A stretch of 64,000 nucleotides of DNA from Roseibacillus persicicus (GTDB lineage: Bacteria; Verrucomicrobiota; Verrucomicrobiia; Verrucomicrobiales; Akkermansiaceae), in contig NZ_BMXI01000021.1 in assembly GCF_014651675.1 (NCBI RefSeq), forward strand, positions 17,050 through 81,049. Direction: 5' to 3'. Made by a program: the position numbers and the translations under genes. Positions 25,209 through 33,236 of the stretch are shown here, one piece after another. Every line of letters starts with the position of its first letter. Within the stretch, counting starts at the first letter, position 1. Below the pieces are notes generated by a model. The model was not told the origin of the DNA. It did no database searches and saw nothing but the letters and a program-made list of their open reading frames with translations.

Positions 25209-26084
25209 ATGAAGCTTCTCCTCCCCTTTCTATTTTCCACCCTCGTGGCTTGTTCGACTCCCAACCCTCCCACCCCGCCCGAAATTGGGGCTGTCCGTTG
25301 GCAAACGGATCATGACAAGGCTCTCGCCGAAGCTTCCAGAACAGGGAAACCCGTCTTTCTCCTCTTTCAAGAAGTCCCGGGATGAGGCCCTTGCAAAGTC
25401 TTCGGGTCCGAAGTCCTCAGCCATCCCTTGGTAGTCGAATCCATCGAAACGGATTTCATTCCCCTCCTCGTTCGCAATAACAAGCCCGGCCGAGAGGCTG
25501 AACTGTTGGAAAAGTATCACGAGCCCTCCTGGAACTTTCCCGTCGTCCGTTTTCTCAATGGCGAAGGAAGCGACCTCCTGCCCCGGCGCGACAAACTTTT
25601 CAAAGTTCCCCAGCTGCTTCCCCGCATGACAGAAGCCCTCGCGCTCTCGAAAAAGACTTCGCAAATTCTGCCCCTGGTCCAACCCGGGACCATTCGCCCC
25701 GGTCTCATCGCTCTGTCACAACATTGTTTCTGGACGGGCGAATTGGAAATTGGAGGCATCGAGGGAGTCGTAGAGACCGAAGCCGGATGGCTCAAGGGCT
25801 CGGAGGTGACCTTGGTCTATTTCGATAAAGACAAAATCACGGAAGAGAGTTTGGTAAAAATGGCCAAGGAAGATTCGTGTGCGGATGAAGTCTTTCGAGG
25901 TGCCGCTCTAAAAGGCTATCGCCCGGCGAAAGAAGCGGATCAGAAGCGACAGCTGCAAGGGACCGCTTTCGCCAAGTTGACTGACTTGACGGCCTATCAA
26001 AAGACGAAGCTCAACGCCTTTGCTCGCAGCGAGCCCGAGAAGGCGAAGCGCTATCTGACGCCCAGACAGCGGGAGAAGCTTTGA
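25209..26084 (+). CDS. Selenocysteine-containing thioredoxin-like lipoprotein with MsrA-like domain (UGA at 25383-25385 read as Sec)
   Basis: Translating from the ATG at 25209 gives a lipoprotein signal peptide MKLLLPFLFSTLVAC (lipobox LVAC), a thioredoxin-fold start (KALAEASRTGKPVFLLFQEVPG), then UGA at codon 59, then GPCKVFGSEVLSHPLV in the same frame to the stop at 26084, 291 residues. The UGA therefore sits at the first Cys of a CGPC redox motif: VPG-U-GPC. A SECIS-like hairpin begins at the UGA. From about residue 165 the sequence resembles MsrA: SQHCFWTGELEIGGIEGVVE matches the MsrA GCFWxxE motif, then VTLVYFDKDKITEESLV. I recall an NCBI family named VPGUxT thioredoxin-like (seleno)protein, which this resembles; not checked. 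It lies 29 nt after selA. Without recoding only the part from codon 74 on would be called. Confidence 0.88.
25383..25419 (+). promoter_or_regulatory. Candidate bacterial SECIS element
   Basis: The hairpin starts at the UGA itself: UGAGG (25383-25387) pairs with CCUCA (25415-25419). The apical stem is CUUCG (25400-25404) with CGAAG (25409-25413), closing on a GGUC loop (25405-25408). The E. coli fdhF SECIS also presents GGUC in its apical loop for SelB binding, close behind the UGA. All of the hairpin codes for protein in the Sec reading. Confidence 0.8.
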
Positions 26085-26139
26085 ACGGTGCCGTGTTACC
26101 GAAGAAACTCTCCCGCGAGTTTCCAAGCGAGGCATCCTT

Positions 26140-26931
26140 CTACCAGAGACCGAGCTTTCCAGTCGCGACCGCATACCAGCCCATCAGGAAGTTCGCGACG
26201 CCGTGCATCACGATGCAAGCTCCCAAACTCTTGGTCCAAATCGCGACCAGATACATCGTGGTCCCAAACGCGATGGCTCCAGCGTAATCGATGGGAGCAT
26301 GCGCGACCATAAAGGCCAAGGTGGTCACCCCATAGGTCAACCAGCTCGGCTTGCCGAAAGGCACTTTCCAATAATGCCCCTCGGGTTTGAGCAACCAGCG
26401 CATCAGGAAGCCACGCCAGAAAATCTCCTCCACCAGCGACACCACCACCACCGCACGGAAGAAGCGCAAAGTCAGCGAAGTCCAATCCGCAGCGGAATCG
26501 AAAGCGAGTGGATTGGCACCGAACATTCGGGCATCGAATCCATCCAGTCTCTCCTGCACCCCCAGCTTCTTCATCCATCCCGGAACTTCCGAGTCCGAGG
26601 CAAACCCCATCCACTCGTAGGTCTGAGTGGGCAGCAGCCAAAAGCCAATACCAACCGCCCCCATCACCGCGCCAATCGCGATTCCTTTGATCGACCAATT
26701 GAAGTCGTAGTGTTTCCACCAAAAGATCAAGAGACCCAGGCAAAGCAAAGTCTGGGCAGGATAGATCCACTGGTCGGGATCACGGCGCCACCAGGACAGG
26801 TCGGAATGGTCGCGGAAAAAATCGTCGAACATCCCGACGACAAATCCCATGCCACCCATAAAGATCAGAAAGGCCATCAAGGGCACCACGTGCGCGAGAT
26901 TCTTATCCTCTCTGATCTTCTTGAAATCCAT
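26140..26931 (-). CDS. CPBP/CAAX-protease-related membrane protein, exosortase-associated type
   Basis: 263 residues with about seven hydrophobic helices. The CPBP (Abi/Rce1-like) metalloprotease motifs are present: VVSLVEEIFWRGFLMRW (motif 1, EExxxR), AFMVAHAPIDY (motif 2, H) and GACIVMHGVANFLMG (motif 3, H). The terminal region (GWYAVATGKLGLW) matches the CAAX prenyl protease-related family often found in genomes with PEP-CTERM/exosortase (my recollection of TIGR03008). No exosortase gene is in the window. It is converging with the selenoprotein gene. Confidence 0.85.
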   Translation of the reverse strand: MDFKKIREDKNLAHVVPLMAFLIFMGGMGFVVGMFDDFFRDHSDLSWWRRDPDQWIYPAQTLLCLGLLIFWWKHYDFNWSIKGIAIGAVMGAVGIGFWLLPTQTYEWMGFASDSEVPGWMKKLGVQERLDGFDARMFGANPLAFDSAADWTSLTLRFFRAVVVVSLVEEIFWRGFLMRWLLKPEGHYWKVPFGKPSWLTYGVTTLAFMVAHAPIDYAGAIAFGTTMYLVAIWTKSLGACIVMHGVANFLMGWYAVATGKLGLW

Positions 26932-26945
26932 TCCGACAGGGTCTC

Positions 26946-28118
26946 CTAAAGTCGTCCTACGAAGGCTTCCATCTTATCCATCGCCAATTCCAGTTGGTCA
27001 AAGGCGGTGGCATAGCAGCAACGGAGGAAACCTTCCCCTCCTTCGCCAAAGGCATTGCCAGGGACGGCGGCGACGTTCTCTTCCTCCAGAAGCTTCATCG
27101 CAAAGTCCTTACTGCTGAGGCCAAACTTGGTGATATCGGGAAAGACATAGAAGGCTCCCCCGGGCGAGTGACACTCCAGCCCCATTTCATTGAGACGGCG
27201 AACCATAAAGTCGCGGCGGCGTTTGTAGTCCAGACGCATCTTTTCTACGACTTCCATAGTAGCTGGATTTTCCAACGCTTCCAGCGCGGCAGCCTGACTG
27301 GTGATGGGCGCGCAGAGCATGGAATACTGGTGAATCTTCATCATGGCCTCGGTCAACGGCGCAGGCGCACAGGAGTAACCGAGACGGAATCCAGTCATCG
27401 CAAAGGCCTTGGAAAAACCATGCAACAGAATCGTCCGCTCGCGCATGCCGGGTAGGCTGGCGATGCTGACGTGCTTCTCGTCGTCGTAGCGAAGCTCGGA
27501 ATAAATCTCGTCGGTCAAGACAATGAGGTCATGCTCGATGGCCACCTTCGCAATGCCTTCCAACTGCTCGCGAGAGCAGACCGCACCGGTCGGGTTGGTG
27601 GGAAAGTTCAGCATCAGCACCCGCGAGCGATCGGTTACCGCCGCCTTCACCGCTTCGGGAGTTAGCGCAAATCCGTCTTCCTTGCGGGTGGTTACCTCCA
27701 CCGCCTTGCCATGCGCCATCACCACGCTGGGCGAGTAAGAGACATAACAAGGAGCATGATAAATCACTTCGTCCCCGGGATTGAGCAAAGCACGCAAGGC
27801 CAAGTCGAGAGCCTCACTCACCCCCACGGTGATCAGCACCTCACTCGCCGCGTCGTAGTCGACGTCGAAGAAGTTGGAGCAATACTTGGAGATCGCCTTG
27901 CGCAGACTCAGCAAACCGAGATTGGAGGTGTAGCTGGTCTGGCCTTTTTCCAAAGAATAGATAGCGGCCTCGCGAATATTCCAAGGGGTCGGGAAGTCGG
28001 GCTCCCCCACTCCCAGGGAGATGACATCGTCGCGCCCGATCACGAGCTCGAAGAAATCACGGATACCCGAGCGCGGGACCTTGCCAACTTGGTCGGAAAT
28101 TTTTTCAGCGTAATTCAT
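26946..28118 (-). CDS. Pyridoxal-phosphate aminotransferase, class I/II
   Basis: 390 residues, fold type I, AspC/PatA-like. Visible landmarks are ISLGVGEPDFPTP, NFPTNPTGAVCS, LTDEIYSELRYD and the PLP lysine in LHGFSKAFAMTGFRLGY. The final arginine is in FLRCCYATA-like context. Its ATG overlaps the Lrp-type regulator stop (ATGA), so expression is coupled. Substrate cannot be told from sequence; aspartate/aromatic/alanine transaminase roles are possible. Confidence 0.93.
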   Translation of the reverse strand: MNYAEKISDQVGKVPRSGIRDFFELVIGRDDVISLGVGEPDFPTPWNIREAAIYSLEKGQTSYTSNLGLLSLRKAISKYCSNFFDVDYDAASEVLITVGVSEALDLALRALLNPGDEVIYHAPCYVSYSPSVVMAHGKAVEVTTRKEDGFALTPEAVKAAVTDRSRVLMLNFPTNPTGAVCSREQLEGIAKVAIEHDLIVLTDEIYSELRYDDEKHVSIASLPGMRERTILLHGFSKAFAMTGFRLGYSCAPAPLTEAMMKIHQYSMLCAPITSQAAALEALENPATMEVVEKMRLDYKRRRDFMVRRLNEMGLECHSPGGAFYVFPDITKFGLSSKDFAMKLLEEENVAAVPGNAFGEGGEGFLRCCYATAFDQLELAMDKMEAFVGRL

Positions 28119-28600
28119 GGTGTTACGGGCAGGCGTTCCCCTTCGGTCTCGCTGGTAAACAGAAAGCCGTTTTCTTTGTAAGTTTTCAATCGGAAGTGGG
28201 TCGCGGTCGAGAGAACCCCTTCCATCGAGCTGAGCTTTTCGCTGACGAAGCGAGCCACCGACATCAGGTCGGCACCGCTCACCAGCACCATGAGATCATA
28301 TCCCCCACTGGCCAAATAGCAGCTTTCCACCTGTTCGAACTTGGCAATACGGCTGGCCAAGCGGTCGAAACCACCACCGCGCTCGGGGGTCAGCTTCACT
28401 TCGATGAAGGCAGAGACTCCTGCATCAGCCGCTTTTTCGGTATTCACGACTGCCTGGTAGCCCAGAATGAGACCATCCGCCTCCCATGCCGCCACCTTGG
28501 CGCGCACATCGGATTCGGAGATAGAAAACCTTTCCGCCAGGGTCGCCAATGATTGACGGCCCTCGCGCCTCAATACTTCCAGCATCGGGTCAAGCGACAT
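28115..28600 (-). CDS. Lrp/AsnC family transcriptional regulator
   Basis: 161 residues. N-terminal helix-turn-helix (LATLAERFSISESDVRAKVAAWE, then GLILGYQAVVN) and a C-terminal RAM ligand-binding domain (VEVKL-type strand SAFIEVKLTPERGG, then SGGYDLMVLVSG). Start at MSLDPMLEVLRREG (28600). Immediately upstream of, and overlapping, the aminotransferase, which it most likely regulates in response to an amino acid. Confidence 0.92.
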   Translation of the reverse strand: MSLDPMLEVLRREGRQSLATLAERFSISESDVRAKVAAWEADGLILGYQAVVNTEKAADAGVSAFIEVKLTPERGGGFDRLASRIAKFEQVESCYLASGGYDLMVLVSGADLMSVARFVSEKLSSMEGVLSTATHFRLKTYKENGFLFTSETEGERLPVTP

Positions 28601-28678
28601 GGCTGGCAAATAGACCGCCTCAACCGACAAGTCGAGCCCCAACAATGGCTTGCGATTTAGATAACCCGGCGAAAAAGC

Positions 28679-29533
28679 CTAGCCGTGGCGACCTTGTGCC
28701 GTAGTCCACTTGCCACGCTGCACGGGCTCTCCGAAAACCAAGCCTTCTTTCTCTCCGGCTTCGCGCACGGCCGGCCACTGGGCATTGAGAATTCCGGAAA
28801 CAATCAAGGTCCCCTCCGCTTGCAGCCACTTGGCAATCCGGGGCATGGCCGCGATAAGCACATCGGAAAAAAGATTGGCAATGAGCACCTCGGCCTGACG
28901 GGCGGGCTCCCACTCGAAGACATCCCCCACCTCGACCTTGACGCTCTCATCCTCCAGTGAGAGACCATTGCGTTCACAATTTCGGCGCGCGACAAGGATG
29001 GCGGCTTCGTCGTAATCGACCGCATCAATCGCAAGCGCCCCCAGATGTCTCGCGGCGATGGCAAGTAGTCCGGAACCTGTCCCGAGATCGAGAAAGTTCC
29101 AGTCCGTGCCTTTCCGGCGATGGGCCTCATCCACCAGAAGTCGCAGACAATTGGCGGTAGTCGGATGGTCGCCGGTACCAAAGGCCATTTCGGGCGGCAC
29201 GGAGATGACCAATCGGTCGGAAAAGTCTTTGCGAAGCTGATCCAGTTTAGGTCCATCGCCTTCCATGGTCACCACGATTTCACTACGGATCTTCAGGGGC
29301 GGCTTCACCACCGCGGACTTGGCCACCCAATTCTCTTGAGCAATTTTGCGGACCGAACCTCCCCAGTATTCACGCAGCTTTTCAGCCTCTTCCTGGGTCT
29401 CGTTGTAAACCTCCACGCGCAAATTGGCCCCGCCCTTCATCAAGGTAATGACCGCATTCTGATTTCCATAGAAGCGTTCTTCCCAAGCATCCATCCACTT
29501 GACCGACGATAGCTTTGACCAAACCCAAATCAT
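28679..29533 (-). CDS. prmA: Ribosomal protein L11 methyltransferase (PrmA-like)
   Basis: 284 residues. N-terminal half with the PrmA-like ferredoxin fold, then a Rossmann methyltransferase: PPEMAFGTGDHPTTANCLR is the PrmA signature, FLDLGTGSGLLAIAARHLGA the SAM motif, and VLIANLFSDVL the post-motif catalytic loop. It would trimethylate L11 lysines. Stand-alone on the minus strand upstream of the Lrp gene. Start at 29533; an internal ATG (MDAWEERFYG, residue 14) is possible. Confidence 0.92.
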   Translation of the reverse strand: MIWVWSKLSSVKWMDAWEERFYGNQNAVITLMKGGANLRVEVYNETQEEAEKLREYWGGSVRKIAQENWVAKSAVVKPPLKIRSEIVVTMEGDGPKLDQLRKDFSDRLVISVPPEMAFGTGDHPTTANCLRLLVDEAHRRKGTDWNFLDLGTGSGLLAIAARHLGALAIDAVDYDEAAILVARRNCERNGLSLEDESVKVEVGDVFEWEPARQAEVLIANLFSDVLIAAMPRIAKWLQAEGTLIVSGILNAQWPAVREAGEKEGLVFGEPVQRGKWTTAQGRHG

Positions 29534-29590
29534 TCCCTCACCCTAACCTTAGGAAAGAGTCAGGACGAATTCAAAATTCACTCTCTTCGT

Positions 29591-30337
29591 TTAAAGAAGA
29601 GGTCGGATCTGGTCCGCGGCGAAATACCGTTCCACCTTCCCGCCATTCCTCACCAACAATTCTCCGCCGTCCCCGATTCCTTGGCAAAAGCCTTCCCGTC
29701 TGTCTTGGCCAACCAGGAACTCGATCTTCTTTCCCTCCAGAGCACAGCGCTCCCGCAGCATCTCGACCAAATAGGGGAAGTCGGTTGCGATCAAACGCGC
29801 GTAGTTCACGAAAGCCGCTTCAACCCCGAGCAAGTATGTCTCTCTTGCCAGTTCGCCCGCCCCCTCGGTTTCCAGCGAAGTCGCCACCTCCCTTAGCTCC
29901 TGGGGTAAGTCTGCCTGTCCCACATTGAAACCAATCCCGACCACGGCGAAATCCTTCTCCGCCTCCATCAGAATGCCGCAAACTTTTCGCCCCCCAATAA
30001 GGACATCATTGGGCCACTTGACCTCAGGAAAGAGACCCGCAGCCTCGATAGCCTTTGCCACCGCCAGTCCAGCCACCAAAGACAAACGGGGCCAAAGGGC
30101 ACGCTCAAACTGAGGCCTCAATAGCATGGAAAAAGCCAAACCCTTGCCCTCGCCACAGAACCAGGAAGCTCCCCTCCTTCCCCGCCCGGCAAGCTGCCGC
30201 TCGGCTACGATGACAGAGCCGTCAATCGCTCCAGACTGCCCCAAACGCAGAGCCTCTTCGTTGGTCGAGCCGATTTCTTCAAAGTAGTGAAGCCTCTCCC
30301 CCAACTGCCCGCGCAGCACTGCCAAGTCGTAGGACAT
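29591..30337 (-). CDS. birA: Biotin--[acetyl-CoA-carboxylase] ligase
   Basis: 248 residues, monofunctional class I form without the N-terminal DNA-binding domain, so not a repressor. The ligase core has IGSTNEEALRL, the biotinyl-AMP loop GRGRRGASWFCGEG, LSLVAGLAVAKAIE, KWPNDVLIGGRKVCGIL and the final VGIGFNVGQ. It attaches biotin to the AccB carrier. It starts 5 bp after the nadC stop. bioB is 3 kb away on the other strand. Confidence 0.95.
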   Translation of the reverse strand: MSYDLAVLRGQLGERLHYFEEIGSTNEEALRLGQSGAIDGSVIVAERQLAGRGRRGASWFCGEGKGLAFSMLLRPQFERALWPRLSLVAGLAVAKAIEAAGLFPEVKWPNDVLIGGRKVCGILMEAEKDFAVVGIGFNVGQADLPQELREVATSLETEGAGELARETYLLGVEAAFVNYARLIATDFPYLVEMLRERCALEGKKIEFLVGQDRREGFCQGIGDGGELLVRNGGKVERYFAADQIRPLL

Positions 30338-30342
30338 GACCG

Positions 30343-31191
30343 CTACTTCTCCTCGACGAAGTCCAAGCCCAGATCAAGCCCAACTGCGGAATGAGTAACC
30401 GCCCCCACTGAAATGTAGTCGACTCCAGTCTCGGCAATTCCCCGCACGGTGGTGAGATTGACACCTCCACTGGCTTCCAGCGAAGGACTGGCCCCTTTCC
30501 GCATTTGCACGGCCTCTCTCAACTCCCCCAGGGTCATATTATCTAGCAAAATGTAATCAACTCCGGTGAGTGAGAGAAAGTCCTTCACCTGCTCCAGGTG
30601 GTCCGCTTCCAACTCAACCCCGACGCCCGGATGGTCCTTCTTGAGAGCCACAATCGCCTGCTGGAGATATTCCAGCTTCCCTTCCGCCACGAGGTGATTG
30701 TCCTTCACCATCGCCCGGTCATACAGCCCCATCCGATGATTCGTTCCTCCGCCCGCCAGCACCGCGGCTTTTTCCAACAAACGCCAGCCCGGGGTAGTCT
30801 TTCGCGTATCCAGGATGCGGGCATCGGTCCCGCTCACCGCCTTCACAAATCGGCTCGTCAACGTGGCCACCCCACTCAAGCGCTGCAGAAAATTGAGCGC
30901 GGTTCGTTCTGCGGTCAAGATTGCACGGGAAGGACCGGAGACCTCAATCACGAGCGCCCCATGGGAGACCTTCGAACCATCCTCCAGCATCACCCGAACC
31001 TCAATCTCGTCGCTCACGCGGCGAAAGACCTCGGCCGCCACTTCCGTGCCAGCCAAAACCCCATCTTCGCGCGCATTGATATAGGCCCGGGATCGCCGAT
31101 CGGCGGGCACGAAATAGGTCGAAGTGACATCACCCGGGCCGATGTCTTCGGCGAGAGCAAGATCGATCAATTGAGAAACGGCAGCGTCCAT
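30343..31191 (-). CDS. nadC: Nicotinate-nucleotide pyrophosphorylase (carboxylating)
   Basis: 282 residues. Quinolinate phosphoribosyltransferase in de novo NAD synthesis. Conserved pieces include LALAEDIGPGDVTSTYFVPA, RTALNFLQRLSGVATLT, LDTRKTTPGWRLLEKAAVLAGGG, NHRMGLYDRAMVKDNH and LEADHLEQ; the end has EASGGVNLTTVRGIAETGVDYISVGA. In an apparent operon with birA downstream. Confidence 0.96.
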   Translation of the reverse strand: MDAAVSQLIDLALAEDIGPGDVTSTYFVPADRRSRAYINAREDGVLAGTEVAAEVFRRVSDEIEVRVMLEDGSKVSHGALVIEVSGPSRAILTAERTALNFLQRLSGVATLTSRFVKAVSGTDARILDTRKTTPGWRLLEKAAVLAGGGTNHRMGLYDRAMVKDNHLVAEGKLEYLQQAIVALKKDHPGVGVELEADHLEQVKDFLSLTGVDYILLDNMTLGELREAVQMRKGASPSLEASGGVNLTTVRGIAETGVDYISVGAVTHSAVGLDLGLDFVEEK

Positions 31192-31256
31192 GCCCCTTCA
31201 TTTGAGCGGAAGGAAGGGAAAGCTCCAAGCCCGAATCCCTCTCGAATGCTCATAAG

Positions 31257-31952
31257 TTAATCAGCGAGGATCTCCTCAACCCATTCCCCCACCTTCACGC
31301 TCGCGGGTCCCTCGCGGACTTCGTCGAAATTTCCCGAGTTATCGGTCCGGACCAGATTCAATTCCAAAGTTCTCGCTCCGGACAATCGGGCAAGGTTCAC
31401 GAAATTTCCCGCAGGATAAACCGCCCCTGAAGTCCCGATCGCCACAAACAGATCACAATCCGAGAGCACTCCATCTATCTTTTCCAAAAAATAAGGCATT
31501 TCCCCGAACCAGACGATATCAGGCCTCATCCCGCCTGTTTGCTCGCACTCGCTACAACGGTCGTCTTGGCTCAAATCCTCGCTGCAATCCGAAACCGCCC
31601 CACACCACTCACAACGCTTCTTCAACAACTGCCCATGCATATGCCAAACCGAAGGACAGCCTCCCCGCTCGTGCAAATCATCCACATTCTGAGTCACGAT
31701 CGTAACCTCGTGAAGGGACGAGGCCATCAATGCCCCCAAAGCCCGATGGGCCGCGTTTGGCGCGACCTCGGCCAGATCGCGTCTTCGCTGGTTGTAGAAT
31801 TGATGAACCAAAGATGCATTGCGACCAAAGGCCTCGGGAGTCGCCACGTCCTCCACGCGATGCCCTTCCCATAGTCCACCATCATCACGAAAAGTCTTCA
31901 ACCCGGACTCCGCTGAAATACCGGCACCAGTCAGAATCACAATCTTGGCCAT
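31257..31952 (-). CDS. NAD-dependent deacylase (sirtuin)
   Basis: 231 residues, bacterial CobB class. Rossmann start IVILTGAGISAESGLKTFR, then VTIVTQNVDDLHERGG with the catalytic His in VWHMHGQL, zinc cysteines CEWC and CSEC, and the NAD pocket residues FGEMPYF and VAIGTSGAVYPAGNF. It removes acetyl or succinyl groups from protein lysines using NAD. Alone on the minus strand, divergent from prfB. Confidence 0.95.
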   Translation of the reverse strand: MAKIVILTGAGISAESGLKTFRDDGGLWEGHRVEDVATPEAFGRNASLVHQFYNQRRRDLAEVAPNAAHRALGALMASSLHEVTIVTQNVDDLHERGGCPSVWHMHGQLLKKRCEWCGAVSDCSEDLSQDDRCSECEQTGGMRPDIVWFGEMPYFLEKIDGVLSDCDLFVAIGTSGAVYPAGNFVNLARLSGARTLELNLVRTDNSGNFDEVREGPASVKVGEWVEEILAD

Positions 31953-32066
31953 CCGCCTTTGATATCACTGGAATTTGACTTGGCAAGAACCACGCCGATT
32001 CTTCCATTCCCAGCTACAATTCAACCTTGAACGGAGTGCGCTCCTCACCTACCACCTGCCCGCACC

Positions 32067-33180
32067 ATGTCCGAAACTCATTCCATCGCTGACCTCCTGG
32101 CGTTTGACATCGACTCCCTCACGGAGCGCTTGTCGGAACTCAGGAGGTATCTTTGACATCCCAACTTTACAAGACCAGCTCGCCAATCTCGAACAGCGAA
32201 TGGCAGAGCCCGAGTTCTGGGACAATCAGGCCGAAGCCCAAAGCACCATCACGGAAAAGAACGGCGTAGCCGGCAAGGTCGAGCCCTTCCTCAAACTCGA
32301 ATCCCGCTTGGAAGACTTGGCCGCATCCATCGAATTGGCCAAGGAGTTTGAAGACCTTGATTCCGCGAGAGAAGCAGCTGACGAATTCATCGCGATCGGC
32401 AAGGGACTGGACTCTTTTGAACTCATCACCCTTCTCGATCAACCCGCCGATCCTAATAATGCTTACCTGAACATTCAGGCAGGCGCTGGTGGAACCGAAG
32501 CCTGCGACTGGGCCTCCATGCTCCTGCGAATGTATACCCGCTGGGCGGAGGACAAGGGCTTCAAGGTAACGACTCTGGACTACCAGGAAGGTGATGGAGC
32601 CGGCATCTCGGGCGTCTCTCTTCTGATTGAAGGTCAATATGCTTATGGCTACTTGAAGCAAGAGCGCGGCGTGCATCGGCTCGTCCGCATTTCCCCCTTC
32701 GACGCCGCAGGCAAACGCCACACCTCCTTCGCCGCCGTTGACGTCACCCCCGAGGTGGACATGACGATCGAGATTGATATTCCGGATTCCGATGTTGAAA
32801 TTTCGACCGCGCGCTCCGGCGGCAAAGGAGGTCAAAATGTGAACAAGGTGGAGACCGCAGTGATTCTAAAACACCTGCCCACCGGCATCATGATCCGCTC
32901 CACTCAAGAGCGCTCCCAGCTACGCAACCGCGAGCTGGCCTGGCAAATCCTCAAGGCCAAGCTCTACCAAATCGAAGAAGAGAAACAAATGGCCGAGGCC
33001 GACCGGACTTACTCCGAAAAAGGCGAAATCGGATGGGGGAGCCAAATCCGCTCCTATGTCTTCCAACCCTATCAAATGGTCAAAGACCTGCGCACTGGAT
33101 ATGAGACTGGCAATATCCAATCCGTCATGGATGGCGACCTCAACGGCTTCATCGAAGCCATGCTCAGACACCAGAGTTAG
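32067..33180 (+). CDS. prfB: Peptide chain release factor 2, programmed +1 frameshift
   Basis: Recognises UGA and UAA stops. Encoded in two frames: ATG at 32067 to the in-frame UGA at 32154-32156, with a +1 shift at CTT (32151-32153) to continue from 32155 to the stop at 33180; 370 residues in all. GGQ motif in [15 protein letters not shown]; the RF2-type SPF tripeptide in [18 protein letters not shown]. The alternative start at 31975, in the downstream frame without the shift, gives an N-terminus unlike RF2. Confidence 0.96.
32142..32157 (+). promoter_or_regulatory. prfB programmed frameshift signal
   Basis: AGGAGG (32142-32147), then UAU, then CUUUGAC (32151-32157). The internal Shine-Dalgarno-like run three nucleotides before CUU-UGA-C is the conserved RF2 autoregulatory frameshift site. 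Confidence 0.97.
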
Positions 33181-33236
33181 ACCAATAATACCTCTCCACA
33201 GTTTCCTTTTTTTGCACTAGTCTCCCCTATCCACTC

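Noticed and set aside
25428..26084. Independent gene starting at the TTG at 25428
   Set aside because: This frame continues without a break from the lipoprotein start at 25209 apart from the UGA; a TTG start inside the thioredoxin fold would remove the signal peptide and redox motif.
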